DNA of 8,766 bases, from positions 1 through 8,766 of the forward strand of contig JAHEYA010000076.1 of the NCBI GenBank assembly GCA_023251855.1, read 5' to 3'. The notes under the pieces are model-generated. The model was not told where the DNA came from, ran no database searches, and was given only the letters and a program-made list of their open reading frames with translations. Both the position numbers and the translations under genes were made by a program. Below are positions 1 through 6,188 of the stretch, in pieces. This stretch comes from Bacteroidota bacterium (GTDB taxonomy: Bacteria > Bacteroidota > Bacteroidia > 2-12-FULL-35-15). The stretch's first letter is position 1, and each line of letters starts with the position of its first letter.

Positions 1-2124
1 GATAAAACAATCCAAGAGGATGCTTTATATACCTATGCAAAGTTGTGCTATGAATTAGCTTACAACCCCTACAATGAAGCTATTAAAGCATTTCAGAAAT
101 ACATAAAAGATTACCCGAATTCTTCTAAGGTAGATGAAGCCTATACCTATTTGGCAAATGCTTTTACAACTTCTAAAAATTACAAAGAAGCATTAGAAGC
201 ATTGGAAAGTATTCAAACTTTAACTCCGGAATTAAAAATAACACATCAAAAAGTAGCCTATTTCCGTGGTGTTGACCTGTTCAACAATTCAAATTATGAA
301 GATGCAATAAAAGCATTTGATAAATCAACAAAGTATACATTTGATAAAGAACTTACTGCATTTGCAAAGTATTGGATAGGTGAATCCTATTATCGAATTA
401 AACAATATCAAAGTGCAATTGGAAGTTATCAGGCTTATATTGAAGAACCCGGTGCCATTGGCAAATCCGAATTGAGTGATGCCAATTATAATGTCGGCTA
501 CTCTTATTTCAAACTTAAAGATTATACAAATAGCAATTTATGGTTTCGCAAATTTGTAACGTTCATACCTAAAGCGGATGTAAAAAAAATTAATGATGCC
601 TATAACCGGGTTGGTGATGGTTATTTTATGAATCGTGAATTTGATAACGCTGTTGGTTATTACGAAGAATCTTTTAAAATGAAATTGGTAGATGCTGATT
701 ATGCACTGTTTCAGAAAGCTTCAGCCAATGGTGTTCTTAAAAATTACAAGGCAAAAATTTCTGACCTGCAAACATTTGTAGGCACTTATCCAACATCCAC
801 TTATATTCAAAAAGCAAAATTTGAGCTGGCATTAACCTATTGGTCCGATAATCAAAGCCAAACTGCACTTACAAATTTCAAAAAATTTATTGATGAATAT
901 CCCAATAGTATCTATGTAAATGCGTGTTTAAGTAAAATTGGTTTGATCTATTATAACTTAAAAGAAGATGATAATGCTTTGGCTACTTTCGATAATCTGA
1001 TAAAAAGAGACCGGAAATCGCAGGAAGCAAATGAAGCGATCAGTATTGTGAAATCCATCTATATTGCAAAAGGCAATGTGATGACCATGGCAGAATACAT
1101 GGCATCTATTGGTGCTGCAATTCCACAGGCAGCGCTTGATTCCATCACCTATGGAATTGGCAAAAATCATTATTTAGAGCAAGATTGCAAAAGTGTTCAA
1201 AATGATTTTGAGAAGTACATTCAAAAATTTCCTGAAGGTCAGTTTATTTTAGAAGCTAATTTTTATAAAGCAGAATGTGATTACAAATTGGGCATTACAG
1301 ATGCTGCACTTTCAGGGTACACGTTTGTGATTGGAAAAAATAAAAATCAGTTTACAGAACAATCACTTTACAGAGCTTCGGATATTTTATACGCAAAACA
1401 AATTTATTTTCAAGCATTAGCTTATTTTAAATCACTTGAACAAGTAGCTGAAAATCCTAAAAACAGTGCAATTGCTCAAATCGGACAAATGCATTGTAAT
1501 TATCAATTGAAAAATTATTTGGATGCTCTGGTTTATGCAAAAAAAGTGTTAACCCTTGAAAAAATTGGTATAGAATTAACAAATGAAGCACATTTTATTA
1601 TTGCAAAATCTGATTTTGAAATTCAACTATCTGCCCAAGCTAAAAGTGCTGACCCTTTAAGATTTGATACCGATAACTATACCAGAGCATTTCAGGAATT
1701 TCAAATTGTAGCTGAGTCAGCCAAAAATCAGTTAGGTGCTGAATCGAAATATAGAATGGCCTCGATCTATTATTTGCAGAAAAGCTATAAAGAATCGGAG
1801 AAACTCATCTTTGATTTCATAAATAGTGATGGAGACTATCCTTACTGGGTCACCAAAGGCCTGATCCTATTGGCCGACAACTATATAGCGCTGAATGATA
1901 ATTTTCAAGCTAAAACCACTTTAAAATCAATTATTTCTGATTCCGACATTCCTGACTTAACAAAAATTGCAAAGGAAAATTTAGATAAAATAACAGCTGG
2001 TGAAACGGCAAAACAAATTAAAAAGGTTGAAGAACCTATTCAATTAAAATTTGTTGGAGATACTACTGAACAAAGAAAATTATTTTCGGAACCCGTAATT
2101 GATACTATTAAAACGAAGCAATAA
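1..2124 (+). CDS. TPR-repeat envelope protein (5' partial)
   Basis: The reading frame is open from base 1, so the true start lies upstream; the TTG at 43 is internal and is preceded in frame by DKTIQEDALYTYAK. The 707 visible codons are almost wholly helical tetratricopeptide repeats, about a dozen, with units near 67, 181, 295, 406, 520, 640, 860, 970, 1303, 1408, 1516, 1681 and 1780. Typical signatures are YNEAIKAFQKYIKDYPNSS, YEDAIKAFDKS and LTNFKKFIDEYPNS. The 'F..(F/Y)I.(E/D)YPNS' units resemble the BamD/YbgF type of periplasmic TPR. The C-terminus is charged (KQIKKVEEPIQLKFVGD...) with no membrane segment. From memory, Bacteroidota homologues are near 1000 residues, which would leave about 300 residues, including any signal peptide, outside the window. 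TPR arrays are protein-binding scaffolds. The outer-membrane barrel gene 148 bases downstream suggests an envelope role, which is inference. The specific function is unknown. Confidence 0.88.
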   Translation, partial: DKTIQEDALYTYAKLCYELAYNPYNEAIKAFQKYIKDYPNSSKVDEAYTYLANAFTTSKNYKEALEALESIQTLTPELKITHQKVAYFRGVDLFNNSNYEDAIKAFDKSTKYTFDKELTAFAKYWIGESYYRIKQYQSAIGSYQAYIEEPGAIGKSELSDANYNVGYSYFKLKDYTNSNLWFRKFVTFIPKADVKKINDAYNRVGDGYFMNREFDNAVGYYEESFKMKLVDADYALFQKASANGVLKNYKAKISDLQTFVGTYPTSTYIQKAKFELALTYWSDNQSQTALTNFKKFIDEYPNSIYVNACLSKIGLIYYNLKEDDNALATFDNLIKRDRKSQEANEAISIVKSIYIAKGNVMTMAEYMASIGAAIPQAALDSITYGIGKNHYLEQDCKSVQNDFEKYIQKFPEGQFILEANFYKAECDYKLGITDAALSGYTFVIGKNKNQFTEQSLYRASDILYAKQIYFQALAYFKSLEQVAENPKNSAIAQIGQMHCNYQLKNYLDALVYAKKVLTLEKIGIELTNEAHFIIAKSDFEIQLSAQAKSADPLRFDTDNYTRAFQEFQIVAESAKNQLGAESKYRMASIYYLQKSYKESEKLIFDFINSDGDYPYWVTKGLILLADNYIALNDNFQAKTTLKSIISDSDIPDLTKIAKENLDKITAGETAKQIKKVEEPIQLKFVGDTTEQRKLFSEPVIDTIKTKQ

Positions 2125-2128
2125 AATG

Positions 2129-2206
2129 GTGCGTCATTGCGAGGGACGAAGCAATCTAAACAATACTATTAATATGAGATTGCTTCGTTCCTCGCAATGA
2201 CGGCAC
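2129..2206. repeat. 78-bp palindromic repeat, REP/MITE-like
   Basis: The left arm is 2129-2157 and the right arm 2177-2206, separated by a 19-base loop (2158-2176). The reverse complement of the right arm matches the left arm except for one extra C (a bulge after gtgc) and one G/A difference that still pairs as G-T. The core reads gtcattgcgagg...cgaagcaatct. From memory, this core is a dispersed intergenic repeat found in many Bacteroidota and in some other bacteria. It lies just after the TPR stop codon and has no T-tract, so it is not a classic terminator, although the folded RNA could stabilise the upstream 3' end or reduce read-through into the barrel gene. Confidence 0.85.
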
Positions 2207-2219
2207 AATGAAATTTGTA

Positions 2220-2255
2220 GAAACTGAATTCTTGTAATGAAACTGAATAGTTTCA
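2220..2255. repeat. Short direct repeat with 7-bp hairpin in leader
   Basis: The 10-mer gaaactgaat occurs at 2220-2229 and again at 2239-2248. The second copy forms a perfect 7-bp hairpin (tgaaact at 2238-2244, loop gaat, agtttca at 2249-2255), 17 bases before the barrel gene's ATG. It could be a small operator or a leader RNA structure, or simply chance in AT-rich sequence. No function is claimed. Confidence 0.4.
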
Positions 2256-2272
2256 AAAACAAAATGTAACAA

Positions 2273-3946
2273 ATGAAAAAAATTATCTTCATAAAAACAA
2301 TCATTAGTTGTCTTTTACTTTCATTGCCTGCAGGAATTTTATTGGCACAAAATACTTTAGACTCAATGCTGATCATTAGTATTGGTGAGTACAAGCCAAC
2401 AATCATGGATGCCAACAAGATCTATGAAAATCCAACAATCAATGATTCAACAAAAAAATTAGCTGTATCAGGTTTCGGAATAAACTCAAAACCAATTACC
2501 ACAGGCTTCGCAGTAGAACCAATCAAACCGGTGCAAATGGTAGGTGAACCACTAACAAAATTGTACAATGCACTAATTAAACTTGGGTATGGCTCTTATA
2601 CCTCACCTTATGGTGAATTATGGCTTAATAGCTTACGATCCAAAGAATATGCTTACGGTCAAAGGTTCAAACATTTGTCATCCTCATCTATTTCTAAAGA
2701 CCGTGGCTATGCTGGTTTCAGTGATGATGAAATAAGTTTGTACGGAAAAAAATTTATTAAAGAACATTCATTGCTTGGCAGTGCAGATTTCACGCGTAAC
2801 ATGTCACATTTCTACGGATATGATGCATTGACGCACTACGTAAGCGATGAAAATACCTTACAGGTTTATAATTTATTTGCTGCAAAAACCCAATTGATAA
2901 GCCATTACTCCGATTTAAAACGTTTAAATCATGATATCGGATTAAGTTTTTATAATCTTTCGGATAAATTTCATTCTTCCGAAAATAATATCAAAGCAAC
3001 AGGTGTGGTGCAAACTATGGTAAACAAAGAAGTTTACAATATTAATGCCGGTGTGGATTATTACAATTATAAAACTCAAAAAGATACTTTCAATAATACA
3101 ATTATTACATTAAACCCTAATTTTATAGGGTCGGGTGATAAATATCACGCAAGTTTAGGATTCACTGCCACCATGGATGTTTTTGTACAATCAAAATTTT
3201 ATTTTTATCCGAATGTTGACATAAGTTACAATGTATTTGACAATATTATTATTCCGTATGCCGGTATTAACGGTGGTTTACAAAAGAATAGTTTTAGATC
3301 TTTTTCGGATCAAAACCAATTTATTGTATCATCACTTAGTACGATGAATACAAATAAAAAACACGAAGTATATGGAGGTATCAAAGGAACTTTATCTTCA
3401 AGTACTGCATTTAATGCAAGAGCATCCTATTCAACTATCAATAATATGGCATTGTTCATAATTGACACAAAAGATCCACTTCAAAATAAATTTAATGTGA
3501 TCTATGATGATGCCACATTACTGAATATTCATGGTGAAGTATCTTACCAGCAGCTTGAAAAAATACGTATTAATATTCGTGGAGATTATTTTAATTATAA
3601 AATGAAAACCGAGCTGAGGGCTTGGTACAAGCCACAGTTAGAGCTTTCTGTTTCTGCAAATTATAACATGAGTGATAAAATTTTGGTTAAAGTGGATGTA
3701 TTCTATATGGATAGTCAATTTGCAAAATTATGGGTAACAGATACATCATCGCCAACAGGAAAAAAAGCGGAAGCTAATGAGTTAAAAGGAATACTTGATG
3801 CTAATCTGGGCTTAGAATATCGCTTCAGTAAAAAGCTTGGTTTCTTTTTCAGTTTCAATAATATTGCCAATTATCAATACTATCGGTGGAGCAACTACCC
3901 TACCCAAAGATCAAGTATAATGGGTGGTATGTCATATTCTTTTTAA
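2273..3946 (+). CDS. Outer-membrane beta-barrel protein, TonB-receptor-like, no plug
   Basis: This 557-residue exported protein has a signal peptide at residues 1-25 (Lys-rich start, hydrophobic IISCLLLSLPAGILLA, cleavage near LLAQ). A short N-terminal stretch of about 65 residues (IGEYKPTIMDANKIYENPTI...) follows. From residue about 92 (GEPLTKLYNALIKLGYGSY) to the end it shows alternating aromatic/polar beta strands, and it ends in Phe (GGMSYSF), as outer-membrane barrels do. Pipelines tend to label such Bacteroidota proteins 'TonB-dependent receptor', but I see no room for a plug domain of about 120 residues and no clear TonB box, so I call only a receptor-like barrel. It lies downstream of the TPR gene with a palindromic repeat between them. 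The ATG at 2273 is chosen because it gives a complete signal peptide; no Shine-Dalgarno site is visible. The substrate is unknown. Confidence 0.82.
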   Translation: MKKIIFIKTIISCLLLSLPAGILLAQNTLDSMLIISIGEYKPTIMDANKIYENPTINDSTKKLAVSGFGINSKPITTGFAVEPIKPVQMVGEPLTKLYNALIKLGYGSYTSPYGELWLNSLRSKEYAYGQRFKHLSSSSISKDRGYAGFSDDEISLYGKKFIKEHSLLGSADFTRNMSHFYGYDALTHYVSDENTLQVYNLFAAKTQLISHYSDLKRLNHDIGLSFYNLSDKFHSSENNIKATGVVQTMVNKEVYNINAGVDYYNYKTQKDTFNNTIITLNPNFIGSGDKYHASLGFTATMDVFVQSKFYFYPNVDISYNVFDNIIIPYAGINGGLQKNSFRSFSDQNQFIVSSLSTMNTNKKHEVYGGIKGTLSSSTAFNARASYSTINNMALFIIDTKDPLQNKFNVIYDDATLLNIHGEVSYQQLEKIRINIRGDYFNYKMKTELRAWYKPQLELSVSANYNMSDKILVKVDVFYMDSQFAKLWVTDTSSPTGKKAEANELKGILDANLGLEYRFSKKLGFFFSFNNIANYQYYRWSNYPTQRSSIMGGMSYSF

Positions 3947-3995
3947 AAAAAATAATTGTACTTTTACTAGAATTTAAAACTTAAAATTTAACTAC

Positions 3996-5039
3996 ATGAA
4001 AACTAATCTACTCTTTTCTTCTCTTGTAATTTCTGCTTTATCTATTAATGCTCAAATTACAATAAATACAGGTGATATGCCTGTTGCAGGTCAAACGTAT
4101 ATCAGTGCAAACGACAGTACTGTTTCATCATTTGGCACTTCGGGTACTAATCAAACATGGAATTTTTCCGGTTGGGCCAATCAAAGTAATGATACATCCC
4201 ATTTTGTAACTCCTTCAACTGTTGCAGGTTTTTCTAGTTTCCCAACTGCAACCCTAGCAACTCCTTCAGGCGGAGGCAACGGTTTTATGAGAAATTCAAG
4301 CGGTTCATTTGATATTCTTGGGTTTTATGCAAATTTTGGCTTTGGACCCACAGCTATAACATTCTCTCCCGTTCAAAAATTTATCACTTTCCCATCAAAC
4401 TATTTAACCAGTTTCAATGGAACATCCAAATATGTGTTACAATTTAATCCCAATCAGCCTGGATTGGATTCAATGAGAATAAAGTCGTCCAATATATACA
4501 CCAGCACTATTGATGCCTGGGGAATGCTTACTACCCCGGCATTCACTAATTTAAGTTCATTACGTCAAAAATATACTGAAATCCGAAGAGATTCAACTTT
4601 CTTAAAACCAACCGGTCAGGCATGGATTCTGTCTCCATCAAATCCGAATCCAACAGTTGACACAACTATTACCTATAGATGGTGGTCAAATACAAAAAAA
4701 TATCCTGTTGTTGAGATTACTACAGATGGAAACAATGTGATTTCGAAAGGTACTTATCTTACTTCTTTAGCTGTTGGAGTAAATGAGCTTACATCGGCTA
4801 AGGATGAAGTGAATGTTTATCCAAATCCGGCTTCAGATAAAGTAAATTTTATGGGAACTTCTTCTGAATCACATCTAGTGATTTTCGATATAAATGGAAA
4901 ATTAGTAAGTACAACCCTATTAAAAAAGGGTAGTTCAAGCATCATCACCTCCAATTATGAAAATGGTATTTATGTTTACCAGATCGTTTCTTTGACAGGT
5001 ACTACAATCCAAAAAGGGAAATTTGTTATCGCGAAATAA
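3996..5039 (+). CDS. Secreted protein with T9SS type A sorting domain
   Basis: This 347-residue protein begins with a Sec signal peptide (MKTNLLFSSLVISALSINAQ, cleavage after Ala19 or Gln20). Residues 21 to about 262 are rich in Ser, Thr, Asn and aromatic residues and look all-beta, with no cysteine and no catalytic motif I can name. The last 75 residues are a Por-secretion C-terminal sorting domain: VYPNPASDKV (274-283), IFDINGKLV, NGIYVYQI (323-330), and a final KGKFVIAK. That domain directs export across the outer membrane by the type IX system, usually followed by removal of the tail and attachment to the cell surface or release. The N-terminal region starts ITINTGDMPVAGQTY, a kind of opening I associate with several uncharacterised Bacteroidota T9SS cargos. 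The gap from the barrel gene is 49 AT-rich bases, so co-transcription is possible but unproven. The cargo function is unknown. Confidence 0.88.
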   Translation: MKTNLLFSSLVISALSINAQITINTGDMPVAGQTYISANDSTVSSFGTSGTNQTWNFSGWANQSNDTSHFVTPSTVAGFSSFPTATLATPSGGGNGFMRNSSGSFDILGFYANFGFGPTAITFSPVQKFITFPSNYLTSFNGTSKYVLQFNPNQPGLDSMRIKSSNIYTSTIDAWGMLTTPAFTNLSSLRQKYTEIRRDSTFLKPTGQAWILSPSNPNPTVDTTITYRWWSNTKKYPVVEITTDGNNVISKGTYLTSLAVGVNELTSAKDEVNVYPNPASDKVNFMGTSSESHLVIFDINGKLVSTTLLKKGSSSIITSNYENGIYVYQIVSLTGTTIQKGKFVIAK

Positions 5040-5056
5040 AAGATTCTATTAGTGCA

Positions 5057-5087
5057 ATGTCATTTCTCCCTGCGGTCGAAATGACAT
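5057..5087. repeat. 31-bp palindromic repeat, second family
   Basis: The arms atgtcatttc (5057-5066) and gaaatgacat (5078-5087) pair perfectly over 10 bp around an 11-base GC-richer loop (tccctgcggtc). From memory, the gtcatttc...gaaatgac arrangement is another dispersed intergenic palindrome in Bacteroidota genomes, different in sequence from the one at 2129-2206. It starts 18 bases after the stop of the T9SS cargo gene. It lacks a T-tract, so rho-independent termination is unlikely. Confidence 0.7.
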
Positions 5088-5129
5088 ATAAAACAAATTA
5101 TGACTAAAATTTAAACAGGCTCTTAACCT

Positions 5130-5369
5130 ATGAAAAATTTAATTTTAATCGTTAACCTTCTGTTTTGCTTCGGTTTTGCCGATTGTAATAACACTTCCGA
5201 AAAAAACAAATCTGATAAGGTTGATGAAAAAGTACAGTATGCTTGTCCTATGGATTGTGAAAAGGGGAAACTATATGATAAACCCGGCCAATGTTCAATA
5301 TGCGGAATGGATCTTGAGAAATTAGAAACCGCTCCAAATCATACTACTGATAGTGTAAATCGGAATTAA
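5130..5369 (+). CDS. Small heavy-metal-binding-domain lipoprotein
   Basis: This is a 79-residue protein. Residues 1-18 form a hydrophobic signal sequence (MKNLILIVNLLFCFGFAD) followed by Cys19 and a polar CNNTSEKNKSDK tether, which is the layout of a lipoprotein. The lipobox is poor, with Phe at -3 and Asp at -1. Residues 37-62 match the heavy-metal-binding domain found in CusB/CzcB-type efflux adaptors and copper ATPases: YACPMDCEKGKLYDKPG, then C55-S-I-C58-G-M60. Likely ligands are Cys39, Met41, Cys43, Cys55, Cys58 and Met60. The usual CPMHP is CPMDC here, a variant I recall from Bacteroidota. It may bind Cu or a similar metal at the envelope, but no efflux pump gene lies nearby. The ATG at 5130 is the only start that includes the signal sequence. 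Confidence 0.8.
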   Translation: MKNLILIVNLLFCFGFADCNNTSEKNKSDKVDEKVQYACPMDCEKGKLYDKPGQCSICGMDLEKLETAPNHTTDSVNRN

Positions 5370-5383
5370 TTTTCGACTAAAAT

Positions 5384-5414
5384 TTTATTAGTAGGTGAAA
5401 TTCTTCTATCTTCG
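5384..5414 (+). promoter_or_regulatory. Possible Bacteroidota-type promoter before the GT2 gene
   Basis: TATCTTCG at 5407-5414 differs by one base from the Bacteroidota -7 consensus TAnnTTTG. A TTTA at 5384-5387, 19 bases upstream, stands where the -33 TTTG is expected. Transcription would start about 5-10 bases further on, giving a very short leader before the TTG start at 5434. The match is imperfect at both boxes. Confidence 0.35.
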
Positions 5415-5433
5415 TTATACAAAAAAATAACGA

Positions 5434-6147
5434 TTGTCAGATAGTTTAGTCATCATACCAACCTATAATGAAAAAGAGAATATTGAGCGAATGCTCCGTA
5501 AGATTTTTTCATTGTCATTTCCCTTTCATATATTGATTGTTGATGATGGCTCGCCTGATGGTACCGCAACCATTGTAAAGAACTTGATGCAGGAGTTTCA
5601 GGGCAAATTATTTATTGAGGAACGAAAAGGAAAATTGGGTTTGGGAACGGCCTATATACATGGATTTAAATGGGCGCTACAGCAGAAGTATGAATACATA
5701 TTTGAAATGGATTGTGATTTTTCTCATGACCCAAATGATCTCATTCGTTTGCGTGAAGCTTGTTTAACCGATGCTGACGTAGCTATTGGTTCACGCTATG
5801 TAGAAGGAGGGAAAATTGAGAACTGGCCCCGTGGACGTGTTCTAATGTCGTATTTCGCGTCAGTTTATGTCCGCATCGTACTCTGGCTTTCTATTCATGA
5901 TACAACAGCCGGTTTCAAATGTTATAAACGTAAAGTATTGGAGCGAATTAATTTTGATGAAATAAAATTTATCGGATATGCATTTCAGATAGAAATGAAA
6001 TATACTGCATATAAACTGGGATTTAATGTGGTAGAAGTGCCTATTACCTTTACAGACAGGACAGAAGGGGAATCCAAAATGAGCAAAGGAATATTTAAAG
6101 AAGCATTTTGGGGTGTATTGCAAATGAGATTTAAAACGATTAATTGA
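5434..6147 (+). CDS. Polyprenol monophosphomannose synthase-like GT2
   Basis: This 237-residue family 2 glycosyltransferase is of the DPM1 type, expected to transfer mannose (or another hexose) from a nucleotide sugar to a polyprenyl phosphate at the inner face of the cytoplasmic membrane. Visible motifs in order are VIIPTYNEKENI (6-17), the nucleotide-binding IVDDGSPDGTA (35-45), KGKLGLGTAYIHGF (65-78), the DXD metal motif D93-C-D95 in EMDCDFSHDP, GSRYVEGG (119-126), DTTAGFKCYKR (156-166), GYAFQIEMKY (181-190) and FTDRTEGESKMS (206-217). It ends there, with no C-terminal GtrA-like membrane domain, so it is the short soluble form. The start is TTG, because an in-frame TAA lies at 5428-5430 and MSDSLVIIPTYNEKENIE matches the start I remember for Bacteroidota homologues. 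A terminator follows directly. Confidence 0.92.
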   Translation: MSDSLVIIPTYNEKENIERMLRKIFSLSFPFHILIVDDGSPDGTATIVKNLMQEFQGKLFIEERKGKLGLGTAYIHGFKWALQQKYEYIFEMDCDFSHDPNDLIRLREACLTDADVAIGSRYVEGGKIENWPRGRVLMSYFASVYVRIVLWLSIHDTTAGFKCYKRKVLERINFDEIKFIGYAFQIEMKYTAYKLGFNVVEVPITFTDRTEGESKMSKGIFKEAFWGVLQMRFKTIN

Positions 6148-6149
6148 CC

Positions 6150-6176
6150 AAAAGCTCTTACCAAAGGGCTTTTTTT
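6150..6176 (+). terminator. Rho-independent terminator after the GT2 gene
   Basis: The stem aaaagctctt (6150-6159) pairs with aagggctttt (6164-6173) over 10 bp, with one G-T wobble and an acca loop. A run of seven T (6170-6176) forms the end of the stem and the tail. It begins 3 bases after the GT2 stop and its tail touches the ATG at 6177, so it falls immediately upstream of pyrC. Confidence 0.75.
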
Positions 6177-6188
6177 ATGACAAATAAA

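Noticed and set aside
958..1170. Minus-strand frame inside the TPR gene
   Set aside because: It is antisense to well-formed TPR coding sequence, has a Cys/His/Phe-rich composition typical of shadow frames, and shows no motif.
2210..2217. gaaatttg as a -7 box for the barrel gene
   Set aside because: The first consensus T is missing, and the -33 region falls within the palindrome without a TTTG.
2134..2418. Minus-strand reading frame of 94 codons across the palindrome and the start of the barrel gene
   Set aside because: It runs through the palindromic repeat, giving the RHCEERSN-type peptide that repeats of this kind commonly produce, and through the antisense of a clear signal peptide. No protein family is evident.
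3115..3132. Short hairpins of the accct...agggt type within coding sequence, also near 4915-4932
   Set aside because: The stems are only 5-6 bp, lie inside conserved open reading frames and have no T-tract, so they are probably chance.
3957..3966. tacttttact as a -7 promoter box for the T9SS cargo gene
   Set aside because: The last consensus base is A rather than G, and no TTTG lies at the right distance upstream. In such AT-rich sequence the match is not informative.
5860..6123. Minus-strand frame inside the GT2 gene
   Set aside because: It is antisense to conserved GT2 motifs, and its low-complexity aromatic and Cys content indicates a shadow.
6144..6188. Longer pyrC start at TTG 6144
   Set aside because: The added residues (MTKSSYQRAFFMTNK) are encoded by the terminator hairpin and T-tract, overlap the GT2 stop, and are not expected at the start of this family.
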